From NCBI GenBank assembly GCA_944472135.2, contig OX235265.1:45233459-45297458 (forward strand): a stretch of 64,000 nucleotides of DNA, in the 5' to 3' direction. Shown one piece after another: positions 54,186 to 64,000 of the stretch. The notes under the pieces are model-generated. The model was not told the origin of the DNA and searched no databases. It saw nothing but the letters and a program-made list of their open reading frames with translations. A program made the position numbers and the translations under genes. Positions within the stretch are counted from its first letter, which is position 1. Each line of letters begins with the position of its first letter. Source of the stretch: Trichobilharzia regenti (lineage: Eukaryota; Platyhelminthes; Trematoda; Strigeidida; Schistosomatidae).

Positions 54186-55368
54186 GATGCCATTGGAGAT
54201 TAGTGTATTAATAGAGGGTGTTAAGAGTTAGACGAGACGACATTCGCCAATTTTTTGCATCATTTAAGGTATCTGTCCACATTGTTGTGACAATGTGATT
54301 TAAAGACACCTTTTAGTGTCCCTTACAATATAACATATTCCTTCTTAATTAGTCCAGGAAAGAATGAGCAGGAGCATTAAAGAAGAACAAGTAGAATATA
54401 AGGTGTAACAAACTATGAAGGTAGAGAATGAGTGATTATCGAGGAACTATGCGGTATCAACTTCATGCGATTGAGTCAAGTTATGTAAGAAGACAAAAAA
54501 AACGGAAAAAGGGAAAGATGAGAACCTTGAGGGACAGCACATATTGGTAGTAAAGTAGTGGAAGAATTACCCTAATGTGTAATGTACTGCTTCCTGTCAA
54601 GAAAATAAGTAAGCCACCTAATGTTTGCATTACGGCAAAGTCGATTAACAAAAGAAGCACAAGAACAGAGAAAAGCCGGACACAATAAAACCATTTTTGT
54701 TAGCTTTCTAAAAAGAATTCAGGTCGACCTTCATCTGTGCTCCTAACTATATTCATATATGACACTCTTGATGTACTATCGTGAACAGATTATTCGGATT
54801 TCATGTCGAGAATAAATTGTGCCAAGAGATACAAAAATTTAACAGTCTGAGTGATAGAAATAATGGTGGATGAACGGGACTAATCAAAATCAAGTCTACA
54901 ACTGAAAATAATTTTTCGAGTTTAAGAATTTGGAGAAGGATTCTTTAACTACTGATAAATTAAGCAGTAGTATTCGGTAGATGAATAAATTAAACGTGTT
55001 TGAGGGGGACAGGTTGTAGGGCGAACTGAGAGGTGATATATGGTTAGCAACAGTAGTACTAATGTCTGTTGCACGACTTTTCAGAAAATGAGTGTTAAAA
55101 TATCAGTAGTTCATATCTGGAACAACATATAGAAACTGAGAATGAAATCCGTTTCCATGTCTCAACTACTTTATCCTATGAACGGATTAGTCTGAAATTA
55201 TTCAAATAATGTAGGTGTAGAATTTGTGTACTACGGTAGAATATAATACCATTGTGGCAGGACACCATTCTAAATTACTCCTTCGATAGGATTATTTGAT
55301 GTAACACGCAGTGGTGACACTGTATCAATTCCTGGATGACGTTCTAAGCACAAACTTTGCTCATAGTC
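54186..55368. other. anonymous AT-rich sequence
   Basis: No supported gene or repeat. Confidence 0.5.
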
Positions 55369-55558
55369 ATTTTTATTTTTGATTACAGCTTGATTCCACA
55401 CTGTATTTTTTTTTACAAGTATGGAATTTTCAGCATGGATATCGGTAGCCCGAATTTCGCAGACCAACCATAGATATCAGGTGTGCGTCGGCAGGGGATT
55501 GAACCTCGGACCATGTTTATGGTCGGCGAGAGTCCTAACCACTATGCCGCCGAAGCAC
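55369..55558 (-). repeat. tRNA-derived SINE, copy 4
   Basis: On the minus strand: GTGCTTCGGCGGCATAGTGG (A box), GAGGTTCAATCCCC (B box with one change), the usual body, and the tail CTGTAATCAAAAATAAAAAT. Confidence 0.88.
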
Positions 55559-56620
55559 ATTCATGAATACACATGCACACATCTTCATTATTTTCTAGGT
55601 ATTTTTCCTCATCTTTCCTTCGTTATTCATTATCATTTTCTAAGCATTAGGAATAAACGTTACGACCTTTCTATTGCGCTTGTTCGATATTGATTCATTG
55701 AACAAGGATTCTGTCTGTCTTCACCTAATCACATTACTGTCTATTACTTTCACCCTGTCCCCAACCTGCAGTGCGATGACGTGCAAGTAAGTGCACTTCA
55801 ATGTCCCAGTTTTTCTGTGTTATTTAAGTTAACAGGGTTAATCATTCTACCTCTGGCCAACACTCTACATTTCGATAATTTACTGCTTTTGCCTACGTAT
55901 TTGACATTATAGTCATAACACAGTATTCTGTATATTATATGATTGTTCCCTAATTGGATTTATCGTATCCTTAAGCTGCCAAAGTGTGTGTCTGAGTGAA
56001 GCGATCGCTTTGAATCCCGCTGTAGATCCAGCATCATTGGAAATTCTGCCAAAACTGTTTGATATTCCTTACTATTTTGGCATTAATATTGAGGCTATCA
56101 ATTCTTATCTACGTTGATAGTCTTATTTCGACAATGACTGTCCATTCGTCTTTGAATAAAAACTGCCATGCAGCTGTTCCCTGACATTATTTCTTTATTT
56201 TTCATATCTCATTATTTAAATCTTCTGACTTACACTGATCGCGTTGTTGAAGTTACTTTAACCCCGTTCTTCACTGAGATTTCATTTTTTTTTATTTTCA
56301 AGTTGCCGTTCATTGTTAGAATTTACTGCATGATTTCAATCTTAAGTTGTAATCATGAAAAATTTAGAAGAATTGATGAGATATTCAGATGTTTGTGTGA
56401 GGTATCGCAGTTCCTTTTCGAGTTGTGTTTTGGGACTTTTGAGGCTAAAGTACATATATACACACGGTATTCGAGGAAAATATCACTAGATTCCTGTTAC
56501 CTGGTACAAAATTATTTGCTTCTGTCTAGACTGCAGCTCCTCCATTTAATTCATATTACAATATTCGATATATTTTATTTTCAGCAGTCTCAATGGTGTG
56601 CATGAGATCAAAAAGTTATT
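55559..56620. other. anonymous AT-rich sequence
   Basis: A 145-codon plus frame (56168-56605) is Phe/Ile/Leu-rich, as expected for chance frames in AT-rich DNA. No support for a gene. Confidence 0.45.
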
Positions 56621-56623
56621 GGC

Positions 56624-56700
56624 TGTCGGTTCAGTGGTAGAATAGTTGTCAACCATGGAAGTGTTCACTTCACAGCGACAAATCACTGGACCGAGTTTAT
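56624..56700 (+). repeat. tRNA-Gly-like A-box fragment
   Basis: GGTTCAGTGGTAGAAT (56630-56645) equals the D-arm region of many eukaryotic tRNA-Gly genes. No TTC arm or acceptor stem follows, so this is a fragment or SINE head. Confidence 0.4.
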
Positions 56701-56839
56701 TCGCCTGTGATAAGTTTGGAAATCGTCGAAGGAGGTGCATAATTCTATCTACCTCACGTAAAACGTCACCATCAATGATGAAACTTGAAAGCACTTCTAT
56801 TCTTTGGAATAAAAAATTCAGAAGGGTGGAGTCTAATTA

Positions 56840-57310
56840 TGGATCATATGACATCAACCAAACTTGGCGGGCCACAAAGAATATTTCCAACAGGCTATTG
56901 CAGACATTTATCAACAGCTGTCTTCGCTCTATGCTGAAGATCAGATGGCCGGGCCGGAAAGAATCGCCAACAAGAAACTATGGGAAGAAACAAAACAAGA
57001 ACCAATCGCCACCCAACAAATATGCAGGAGAAAGTGGAGATGGATTAGACACTCACTCGCTGAGGAGGCCACTGGGTGACATCGCGCGCGTATCAGGCCA
57101 TCGCTCGAGTGGAACCCAAAAGGGAAGCGGCGAGTGGGACATCAGTGCAAGGGTGACATGGAGGAGATCATGTGAAGAGTAGTTGAGACAGAATGGACTA
57201 ATATGGATGCAGGTGGAAAGTACAGCAGAAGAGAGAAGCAAGTAGAGACGTGCAGTTGAAGCCCTATGTTCCACTAGGAACCCAAGCGAACAATAATAAT
57301 AATAAACAAT
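56840..57310 (+). pseudogene. RTE-like LINE 3' end
   Basis: Plus frames contain KLWEETKQEPIATQQICRRK, WRWIRHSLAEEATG, then a WNPKGKRRVGHQCKGDMEE-like stretch in another frame. This is the C-terminal RTE signature, also seen at 51395-52180. It ends at CCCTATGTTCCACTAGGAAC and an AATAATAATAATAA tail. Confidence 0.75.
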
Positions 57311-58900
57311 GTATCCGCTTTCAATGAAAGCAAAAGTGATGATACGTAATAGAGATGTGCACACATTGTTCGAGTCAGCTAGAGCTGGTCAGATTGTAAA
57401 GGAAAATGAGGTCATATAATACAGAATCGTTAATAGTCTAGAGCAGCCGAAGAACTTGGTTATTGAAATTGCCAACTAAAGATTCCATAATCTACTTCCA
57501 TCATGAGGATGACAACCATGAAGAGAGTGTGTGTGTTGCTTTATTGATGTCATCAACAGCATCAAGGGCTCTTATGAAGTAGGAATAATGGCCTTGAGGA
57601 TCATGACAGCAATATTCTATTCGAAACTAAAGAAGAAACTTCGTGATCTCAAGAAATCAAAAACTCAGCCTATTGAATGGAAGACCGAAAAACGAAGCAC
57701 AAACAGACTCAGATCACTATCCGACGTAAGGAATCTTCAACATTTAGTTTGAATTACTGAGAAAAAGCTGTAGATAGAAAATCACTGTAATTTAAAAATT
57801 ATGGAGCCAGCCAAAATTGATGACAGAAACAAGAGTAAAGTAAAGAGTTGCTACTGGGGCATAATGTTCTACTTAGGAACTCATGATGATAAGAGCAGCT
57901 TTGTTTTATTTAAACAAAGTGTCTACACAATATGCAGAATTCGAAGCGTAGCTTATTGTAAAAATGTTTTCTCACCCTTATGCATCTTGAAGTAAAATGG
58001 TTGTCTAAAATATTTTATGTAAAGCGCTATTATTAGATATGAACCATAGTTAATCTCTTACACTTGTCGCGTTTTGCAAATGTTTCAAAGGATACACAAC
58101 AGAACGTGAGTCTGCTTGAAAATTCTGTATAAGTAGTAAGTAAAAATACTCTAAAAATTTTGTATTCTGTATGGACATATTGTTCAGAATAAACTACTAT
58201 TATTAAAAATGTTTCTAGTAACTTGTGTTTACAGTAACTGTCATTCATTTGAATACCACATTTACTAAGCACATGTAACAACGAAATGACTTTTGTCCAT
58301 CTTCTTAACGCTTTGATTTTATTTTAATATTATGTTCAGTTTGAGTGTCGGCAATTCGTTTGAATATAGAAAGAGCACAAAGATCAAGTGAGGATGAAGT
58401 AGGAATCCGGAGAATCATCTTCAAATGAACCGAAGAATCCAAGACCACATATAAGATCCACTAATTTTTTATTCACATCAGTTTCTGTTGTTTAGACTGA
58501 CAAACACTCATTGTTCATTTGATATTTTGAACGATTGTTGCACTAAGATAAATTTACGTCTTATTTTCAAATCATCCTATTTCATTCGATTCGACCAGAT
58601 TCGATGTTGTGCTTGTATTCTTGAGTGGTACGGACGCATAGATTGTGAAGAATCCTAATAGATGCTCCCTATCCAGCTATCATATTTTATGTGTTCTCAT
58701 TAGTTCAACAATGAAATCAAGAATGTCAGACTTGATTATCATTTGTGTCATTTCCATTTAACTGAACTTCTTTCTCACTCTTTGTTAATTACGGAATGAA
58801 TAAAATATCCTTGTCCTGACTTTCAGTTTTCTCCTGATTTTCACACTGTGTGACAAACGGGAGTCAGTTCTGTTTCAAGTGATATATCTGTGTTAGTGAT
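57311..58900. other. anonymous AT-rich sequence
   Basis: No recognised gene. A 73-codon plus frame (57531-57752) is Lys-rich without a known motif. Confidence 0.45.
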
Positions 58901-58904
58901 ACCT

Positions 58905-59065
58905 GAATACAGTGGACTTGGCGATGATATGGAGGAGATCGTATCAGTATGAGATGGAAGTTGGTGGACAATGGTAGAGCCAGCAAAAGAGAACTGCTGA
59001 GAACGGGACAAAATGGGGATGTCTCGGTGAATACATATGTTCCACTCGGGACATATTTTTAATTT
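58905..59065 (+). pseudogene. short RTE-like LINE 3' end
   Basis: GGCGATGATATGGAGGAGAT...ACATATGTTCCACTCGGGAC resembles the last ~150 bp of the RTE copies at 51 and 57 kb. Confidence 0.5.
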
Positions 59066-59074
59066 CTTTTCAGT

Positions 59075-59300
59075 TCTCAGTGGAACACAGAACTTCAAGC
59101 TTCAGCTGTGAAATCTCGGTAACAGTGGTGTTTACGTTTACGGAATAGGGTTGCCAGCCTTACTTCCAACCTTCCATGTTTACCGGTTTTATTACTGGCT
59201 TAGACAGGTAAAAGAGTGCATGAACCAGGAATCGAACTCCGGAACATACACGTAGTTGATGAGCATTCTAGAACTCTGTCACTCATTATGAAAGGGAATG
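59075..59300 (-). repeat. second SINE-like sequence with tRNA-type boxes and RTE-like tail
   Basis: On the minus strand TGACAGAGTTCTAGAATGC is A-box-like and GGAGTTCGATTCCTGG a B box. The distal part ends AAGTTCTGTGTTCCACTGAG, resembling RTE 3' ends here. It differs from the four-copy SINE family. Confidence 0.55.
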
Positions 59301-61171
59301 ATAATAACAGTAGCCTAATTGAGAAAACCAGAATAAGAACTGGCACCCTGACCAAAATAGTTGATTATAGGGAATAAAAGTCTGTTTATTTCAGTTGCTG
59401 TCTTGAATATACCATGTGTACAGAAGAATGCGATTATTTGGCACTACCAATTAACCACTACCACTACCACTGAACACTGAATGTCTGACGAGTGTCGACG
59501 TATCGTAAGCCGCTAGGCTCCTGAAACGGAGGGTAGCAAGAAGACCAGATGAAATCAATCTGAAAAAACTGAACTGGAATCGCGGACCTCTGCATAAATG
59601 CCAACCTCACTTTTGTACAAAGTGTATGTGTGTGTGTGAATTTACCTGTCGATAGAAAGACGTATCAGCCTGTCAGACTGTGTCTGAAGCCTATGCAGGA
59701 TGAATTGACAAACTAATGTCCACAACAACTAAAATGCCAGACGACATCATCCTGTAAGGATTAAGAGTTGTTACTGATGTTAAAATCCACTCAGATTTGA
59801 ATGGATTCATTAGAAAACAGAATCAAGCGCCGACAGAATTGCAGCATTTCACAGCATCATCTAGTACAGCTTACGGTAGCTTTCAACAGTGACAACTGTG
59901 GACTAATTGATACTCGAGTGTCGGTTCGCAGGGATTTGATTGGTTTGAGGATTTCATGATGAGGTGAGATCAGTTAGAGAAAGATTAGGAAACTTTGGTG
60001 GACGGGAAAGCTGTTCTGCACTAGTTTGGGACTCTTCGACAGTACGCATCAATTGAGGCTCGACCTTGTGACCTGCACTACTGAGTAAAGTGCAGCCATT
60101 TTGTTTTCACGTCGTTTGATGTATAACAAAATCACAAAGCTCAGTGAATCATGAACGAATTTGAACTATATATATATACAGCGGTTTGATTATTTAAAAA
60201 TAGATTTTTGTCTTTTGCTGTTACAATACTAGCTTGTTCACCTGCTGAACTGACTAACCTTAGTTCTGGTAAACGTCATAAACCTTTGATAATGGCATTT
60301 TTAGGTACGAAATTGGTATTTTACTTAAATGTACTCGGGTTTGAGCAATTCCAAGTCTGATAAGCCCTTCTATTTTCAAGACCGCACATAAATATTTCAG
60401 TCAGGACTTTCATTTCACTTTGAGTTATCTTTCGTTTGTCATTAGTCACACCACAAGTTGGTTGCATTTGAAATTACTCTGGTTACTACATGTGTTATTC
60501 AAGTAAAATATTATTCACCCCTTTATGTTCTGGAAATGTTGAAGTTTGTACAACAATGTTTCATCCATATGAAAGTATACGACATACCTTTTTTGATACT
60601 CATGATGCTGCGATCACTGTTGATGTGACGCGGATTTCTGAATCATAATGATGAAATACCTCAACGGAGGTGGCTGAAATAGAATGTGGAATGAAAGTGC
60701 TAAGAAATCAAAGTCCATATGGAAACTTTACATCGACTTAGACACATAACATCTTTATTTCGAATCTGCGATAATTCTTTAATACCCTAGGCCGCCTGTA
60801 AACATATTACATGAATAACTATGGCAAATTATTACTGGATTCCTGATGGTAACAAGTTATCATCCGACTAACAAATAGTGTTTAGTTACTTCTGTGCAGT
60901 CTGTAGTGTCTACTGAATCGTAACGGGGCTACTTATACATGGGTTTAGGGCTCAGTGTCGAATACCTTCAACCATGCAATATCAAAATGAAGGCCACAGA
61001 GTTTCTTCTAATGTTTGACACCTACTTCATGTTGGTTTTAAGTAAGTCAGAATCATATATGAATTATGACCTTTATTAGGTTTTTTTGGAAAATAATGAA
61101 ATTCCACTAATTATGAAAGGACTTCAAGTTGTCAGATTATTTGTCATTTTTATTTTCATTTATGCATCAAT
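59301..61171. other. anonymous AT-rich sequence
   Basis: No supported gene. A short (TA)n run lies near 60166-60180. Confidence 0.5.
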
Positions 61172-61360
61172 TCAGCCCACGGGTGTCGGACTCTGTGTGA
61201 TAGATGCCACTAACTCAAAATAGACGATCGTCTCTGTTGAAATGATCAACTGCATCCAGATAATAAACATGGCACTTATCAGTCCACAGAGTATGTGTTG
61301 ATCATTTCGAAATTTGAATCGTCTATCACCGAGGATAGCTTGAACAATGAACGCCATCTC
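61172..61360 (-). CDS. candidate last exon of an unidentified membrane protein
   Basis: On the minus strand an acceptor (GTCTTTCATTTTCAG) precedes 62 codons and a TGA. The peptide has a soluble start (FIVQAILGDRRFKFRNDQ), then a transmembrane-type segment (HILCGLISAMFIIWMQLIIS) and the end VASITQSPTPVG. Entry phase is 0, matching the phase-0 donor of the exon at 63460-63690. The two may be consecutive exons across a ~2.1-kb intron. No family is recognised with confidence. Confidence 0.5.
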   Translation of the reverse strand, partial: EMAFIVQAILGDRRFKFRNDQHILCGLISAMFIIWMQLIISTETIVYFELVASITQSPTPVG

Positions 61361-61615
61361 CTGAAAATGAAAGACAGTCATTGAAATATTAATGTTAGAT
61401 TGGTGATGTACAGCGTATTGTCAGGTTTTATGAATCCATATGAAATTAGGTGTGGGAAAACGAACTTTAAAAACATCATTCAATGAATAAAGTTGTTGAT
61501 GACATAATGAATGTCGACGAGTAAGTAAGGTGGTGAAATCTAAAGGTTGAGTAGATGTCAATTCGTCAGATATTCATATACATAGATCAATTCATACGTA
61601 TGCATATATATTAAA
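61361..61615. other. candidate intron sequence
   Basis: Part of the presumed intron between the two minus-strand exons. No other feature seen. Confidence 0.4.
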
Positions 61616-61790
61616 TTATTATATGTTCCCCGTGGAACATAGGGATTGAAGATGCAGCTGTAACGTTTTGGTAGCAGTGGTCCCACGTAGCGAATATTTG
61701 AAGATGACTGTGCTTCTAGTTGTGGCATAATTTGTCCCCATATGTACACTTGACTGTCACTAAGTACCTCGAGGTTGAGTGGCAAATCGC
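61616..61790 (-). repeat. RTE/SINE 3'-end fragment
   Basis: On the minus strand it ends ATCCCTATGTTCCACGGGGA and shares the GCAGTGG / CAGCTG / GTTCCAC arrangement with 59075-59150. It lies in the presumed intron. Confidence 0.5.
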
Positions 61791-63459
61791 TGCACTAAAC
61801 ACTCCTTTTCATTTGAACGGTTAATTAAGTCTAAAAAATATAGTTCTACTTCTACACACATACACTCATTTTATTTTCATTATTGATGATACTTTTGAAG
61901 GTTAAAGATGATGAATGACAATGATTTCACTCAAATCTAACTAGTTCTAAAGTTAGATGTGAGAGGGGATAATTAGTATTCTTGATGGAGATAATCAGCT
62001 GAACATGAATGGAGCAATGCTCTATGATGCAATCAGATTACATTGAGTCTTGATTCAGTTCGACTGAAAAAGAAGTAGTTAATTACACACAGTATCTACA
62101 GAGACATGAGTTTATTCCAGATTTCGACGTCAAAGCGCTTAATTTTGTCAGTCAACATATTGAAATTGGTATATTTTAGTTGCCTCGTCAGTCATACTGA
62201 GACAGGGAGATGGCTGTATTACAATTCAGTATAATGAAAAACGATTTACGCAGTGAGATAACTTAATGTTTATATCTATAGACATCGAGAGACAGTGTGT
62301 GATCCTTTCTACTTCCAAGGTGAATACCATCACTCAGTAAGTGAAAAAATACATGCATGCATCCACACGATGGATGACAGGAAAGCAAAGTGCAATTTCT
62401 GCATTCTAAGATGAGCTGGTGTAAGAGAAATAGTAGCTCGCTCCAAGACTGGACAACAGTAAGTCAAACAAGTGGAATATATTTATCTCTCGATAACAGA
62501 AAATGGATCAAGAAATTGGTGGTTGGATTAATGCAAAAATTCATTTCCAACCATTGTGTATCACCCCGTTCAATACCATTTCATCTCTCCAAAACAGCAT
62601 CAAATCGCTCTAGTCATTAAAATACTCAGCTGCTTTACAAAAATGCTCGAAACTTGGGCTTACCCATACAACTGTGCAGAACATGGCGAATCCACCCACA
62701 AGGATAATCAACTGTCAAGAGAATGATGAAAGAAATCGATGATTTAATTTGAACTGCAAAATGCTTTATGCTGTGATTATTATTCTAAATGATAATTGAT
62801 AAGATTTCATTAAAAGATGAGTTTATTGTAGTGGCTATATATATATTATTATTATTATTAACGCCTGAAAACATTTTTCGAAAAAACTGATCTCTCGATC
62901 CCATTCGCGATGTTCTTTTCACAGCTGCAATTAATATTTGAAATTGATTACACTTTCTAAGAGAACAAACCTTGATGATAACTAAGCCCTTGAAATATCA
63001 GTTAGTTGTACACTGCTGAAACGCACTACAGTGTTGCCAACTTCCCCTAGTGCGGAAATCGTATGTCTCCACACATACTTTGGCTTTCATAGAAGTACAA
63101 ACTACCGACCGAATAATTTGGCAATAATGTACACAATCAAGAAGCGTTCCGCTGTAATCGAGTGAGACGATCAGTACAAAATATGATGACTGCATCATGA
63201 AACTTAGTTTATTCTAACATGAAAGGAATTTCTGCAGTGATTTGATCGATTTGAATACTCATCTGTCAGTCTTCTTGAGGAAGTTTAATTAGGTGAAGCG
63301 TATCTAAAGTGATTCAACGTGTTCCACAGCACGTTTATTGATTATTGTGTGAGTGAATACTTCCCGAAATAAACAGTTTCCAATGAACATCAGAAGACAC
63401 CTCAGCTAATAACAGTTAATTTTCAGTAGGAATAACTTACATGTTATCTATTTACTTAC
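61791..63459. other. candidate intron sequence with an (AT)/(ATT) microsatellite
   Basis: No gene is supported. A microsatellite (ATATATATATTATTATTATT) lies near 62838-62860. Confidence 0.45.
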
Positions 63460-63690
63460 ATCATATTTTTGTAAATAGATCATTGGGAAGAATCCTATGC
63501 AAAACATTATTTCCATGGTGAATGTGGAAAATATGAGCTTCCGAAAAGCCCTCAGCATACTGAATCTTTTAAGCACACTGACAGCTACAATAATCCCTGA
63601 AATAACCACGGTCGCTCCCCATGTGGCAATCATCCACCAGTAGGGTTCGCCAATCAAGGGTAGAACTGCTGCGAACCCCATCAATATTGT
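63460..63690 (-). CDS. candidate internal exon of a multi-pass membrane protein
   Basis: On the minus strand a strong pyrimidine tract and acceptor (CTCTCTTTCTCTCTTTAG) precede exactly 77 codons in phase 0, followed by GTAAGT (63454-63459). The peptide has two or three hydrophobic segments: MGFAAVLPLIG, WWMIATWGATVVISGIIVAV, and MEIMFCIGFFPMIYL. Between them is a basic loop (LKRFSMLRAFRKL). This is the best host-gene exon in the window. Upstream exons must lie beyond 63690 or outside the window. I cannot name the family; a transporter, channel or receptor are all possible. Confidence 0.65.
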
Positions 63691-64000
63691 CTAAAGAGAG
63701 AAAGAGAGTAAAAATCAAGCGAACGTAGATACGGTGGATTCTTCAACATTTAATGTGCACTGCAAAATGATATAATGTGCTTGGTCGTGGCCAACATGAA
63801 GAAACAAACTTTTGACTTCAAGTCTACGTCAAATAATACCAACACGTATCCACCTCAAAATATCTTTCATCAAAGGCTGCTGCACTGGACCAGAAATAAT
63901 ACAGCCACGGAATGCATGGGCGGGATGTGTGTACGTCACTCAGGTAAACCAATCATCAGTTACTAAGTGTTTTCATACGTCAGAGAGAAGACAGATTTCG
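63691..64000. other. candidate intron upstream of membrane-protein exon
   Basis: A plus-strand frame at 63775-63966 has no recognised motif and is likely chance. No other feature seen. Confidence 0.4.

Noticed and set aside
43205..55558. Schistosome hammerhead-type SINE (Sm-alpha)
   Set aside because: The four SINE copies have tRNA boxes but no hammerhead core motif.
56168..56605. 145-codon plus-strand frame
   Set aside because: It is dominated by Phe, Ile and Leu with no motif or splice context, as expected for chance frames in AT-rich DNA.
56624..56700. Functional tRNA-Gly gene
   Set aside because: Only the D-arm region matches; there is no TTC arm, acceptor stem or terminator at the right distance.
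1..64000. CRISPR arrays, rRNA genes or prokaryotic operons
   Set aside because: No regularly spaced short repeats, rRNA-like sequence or ribosome-binding-site-led gene strings were seen.

Overview
The window looks like nuclear DNA of a parasitic flatworm, most probably a blood fluke (Schistosoma or a close trematode relative). It is AT-rich with long stretches lacking genes. Its repeats are the combination known from schistosomes: Bel/Pao and Gypsy LTR elements, a CR1-like and an RTE-like LINE, a Penelope-like element, CACTA and Merlin DNA transposon remnants, and tRNA-derived SINEs. There is no operon, plasmid or prokaryotic signal. The species is an inference from this mix; no single gene proves it.

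Layout. 1-4.9 kb: mostly anonymous sequence, a decayed Ser/Thr/Asn-rich reading frame, one copy of an unnamed ~0.4-0.5 kb repeat and a possible Gypsy RT scrap. 4.9-9.75 kb (minus): a CR1-like LINE with both reading frames open (527 and 1098 codons). 9.3-17.4 kb and 30.4-38.4 kb: the two arms of an ~8 kb inverted repeat. Each arm carries LINE ORF1 sequence, a module with three hairpin units, a gag-only Bel derivative with an extra 212-codon frame, a Gypsy integrase remnant between two diverging Bel LTRs, and a gag-pol-deleted Bel element. 17.4-30.4 kb: the spacer, with two candidate host exons, a Bel 5' end (18.8-19.4 kb) and a structurally complete Bel/Pao element (20,881-27,914) with 361-bp LTRs and a 5-bp target duplication. 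That element sits in the 3' LTR-like sequence of the neighbouring minus-strand Bel element. 38.4-41.0 kb: Merlin-like and CACTA-like transposase remnants (minus). 41.8-42.9 kb: a peculiar G-run/C-run duplicated repeat. 43-56 kb: mostly anonymous sequence with four copies of one tRNA-derived SINE, a Penelope-like element between inverted terminal repeats (46.8-49.6 kb) and RTE scraps. 56-64 kb: more RTE 3' ends, a second SINE-like sequence, and two phase-matched candidate exons of an unidentified multi-pass membrane protein (minus).

Most interesting: (1) the LINE ORF1/ORF2 overlap holds a U UUU UUA slippery site in the correct frame, a 9-nt spacer and an 11-pair hairpin; (2) a 13-bp-stem hairpin recurs every ~193 bp in Bel 3' UTRs and upstream of the LINE, with compensatory changes between copies; (3) the flanks of the inverted-repeat arms show the pattern expected if the spacer was inverted by recombination between the arms; (4) the gag-only Bel derivative carries an extra 212-codon frame in place of pol. 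All coordinates and homologies were read by eye; no database search was run.
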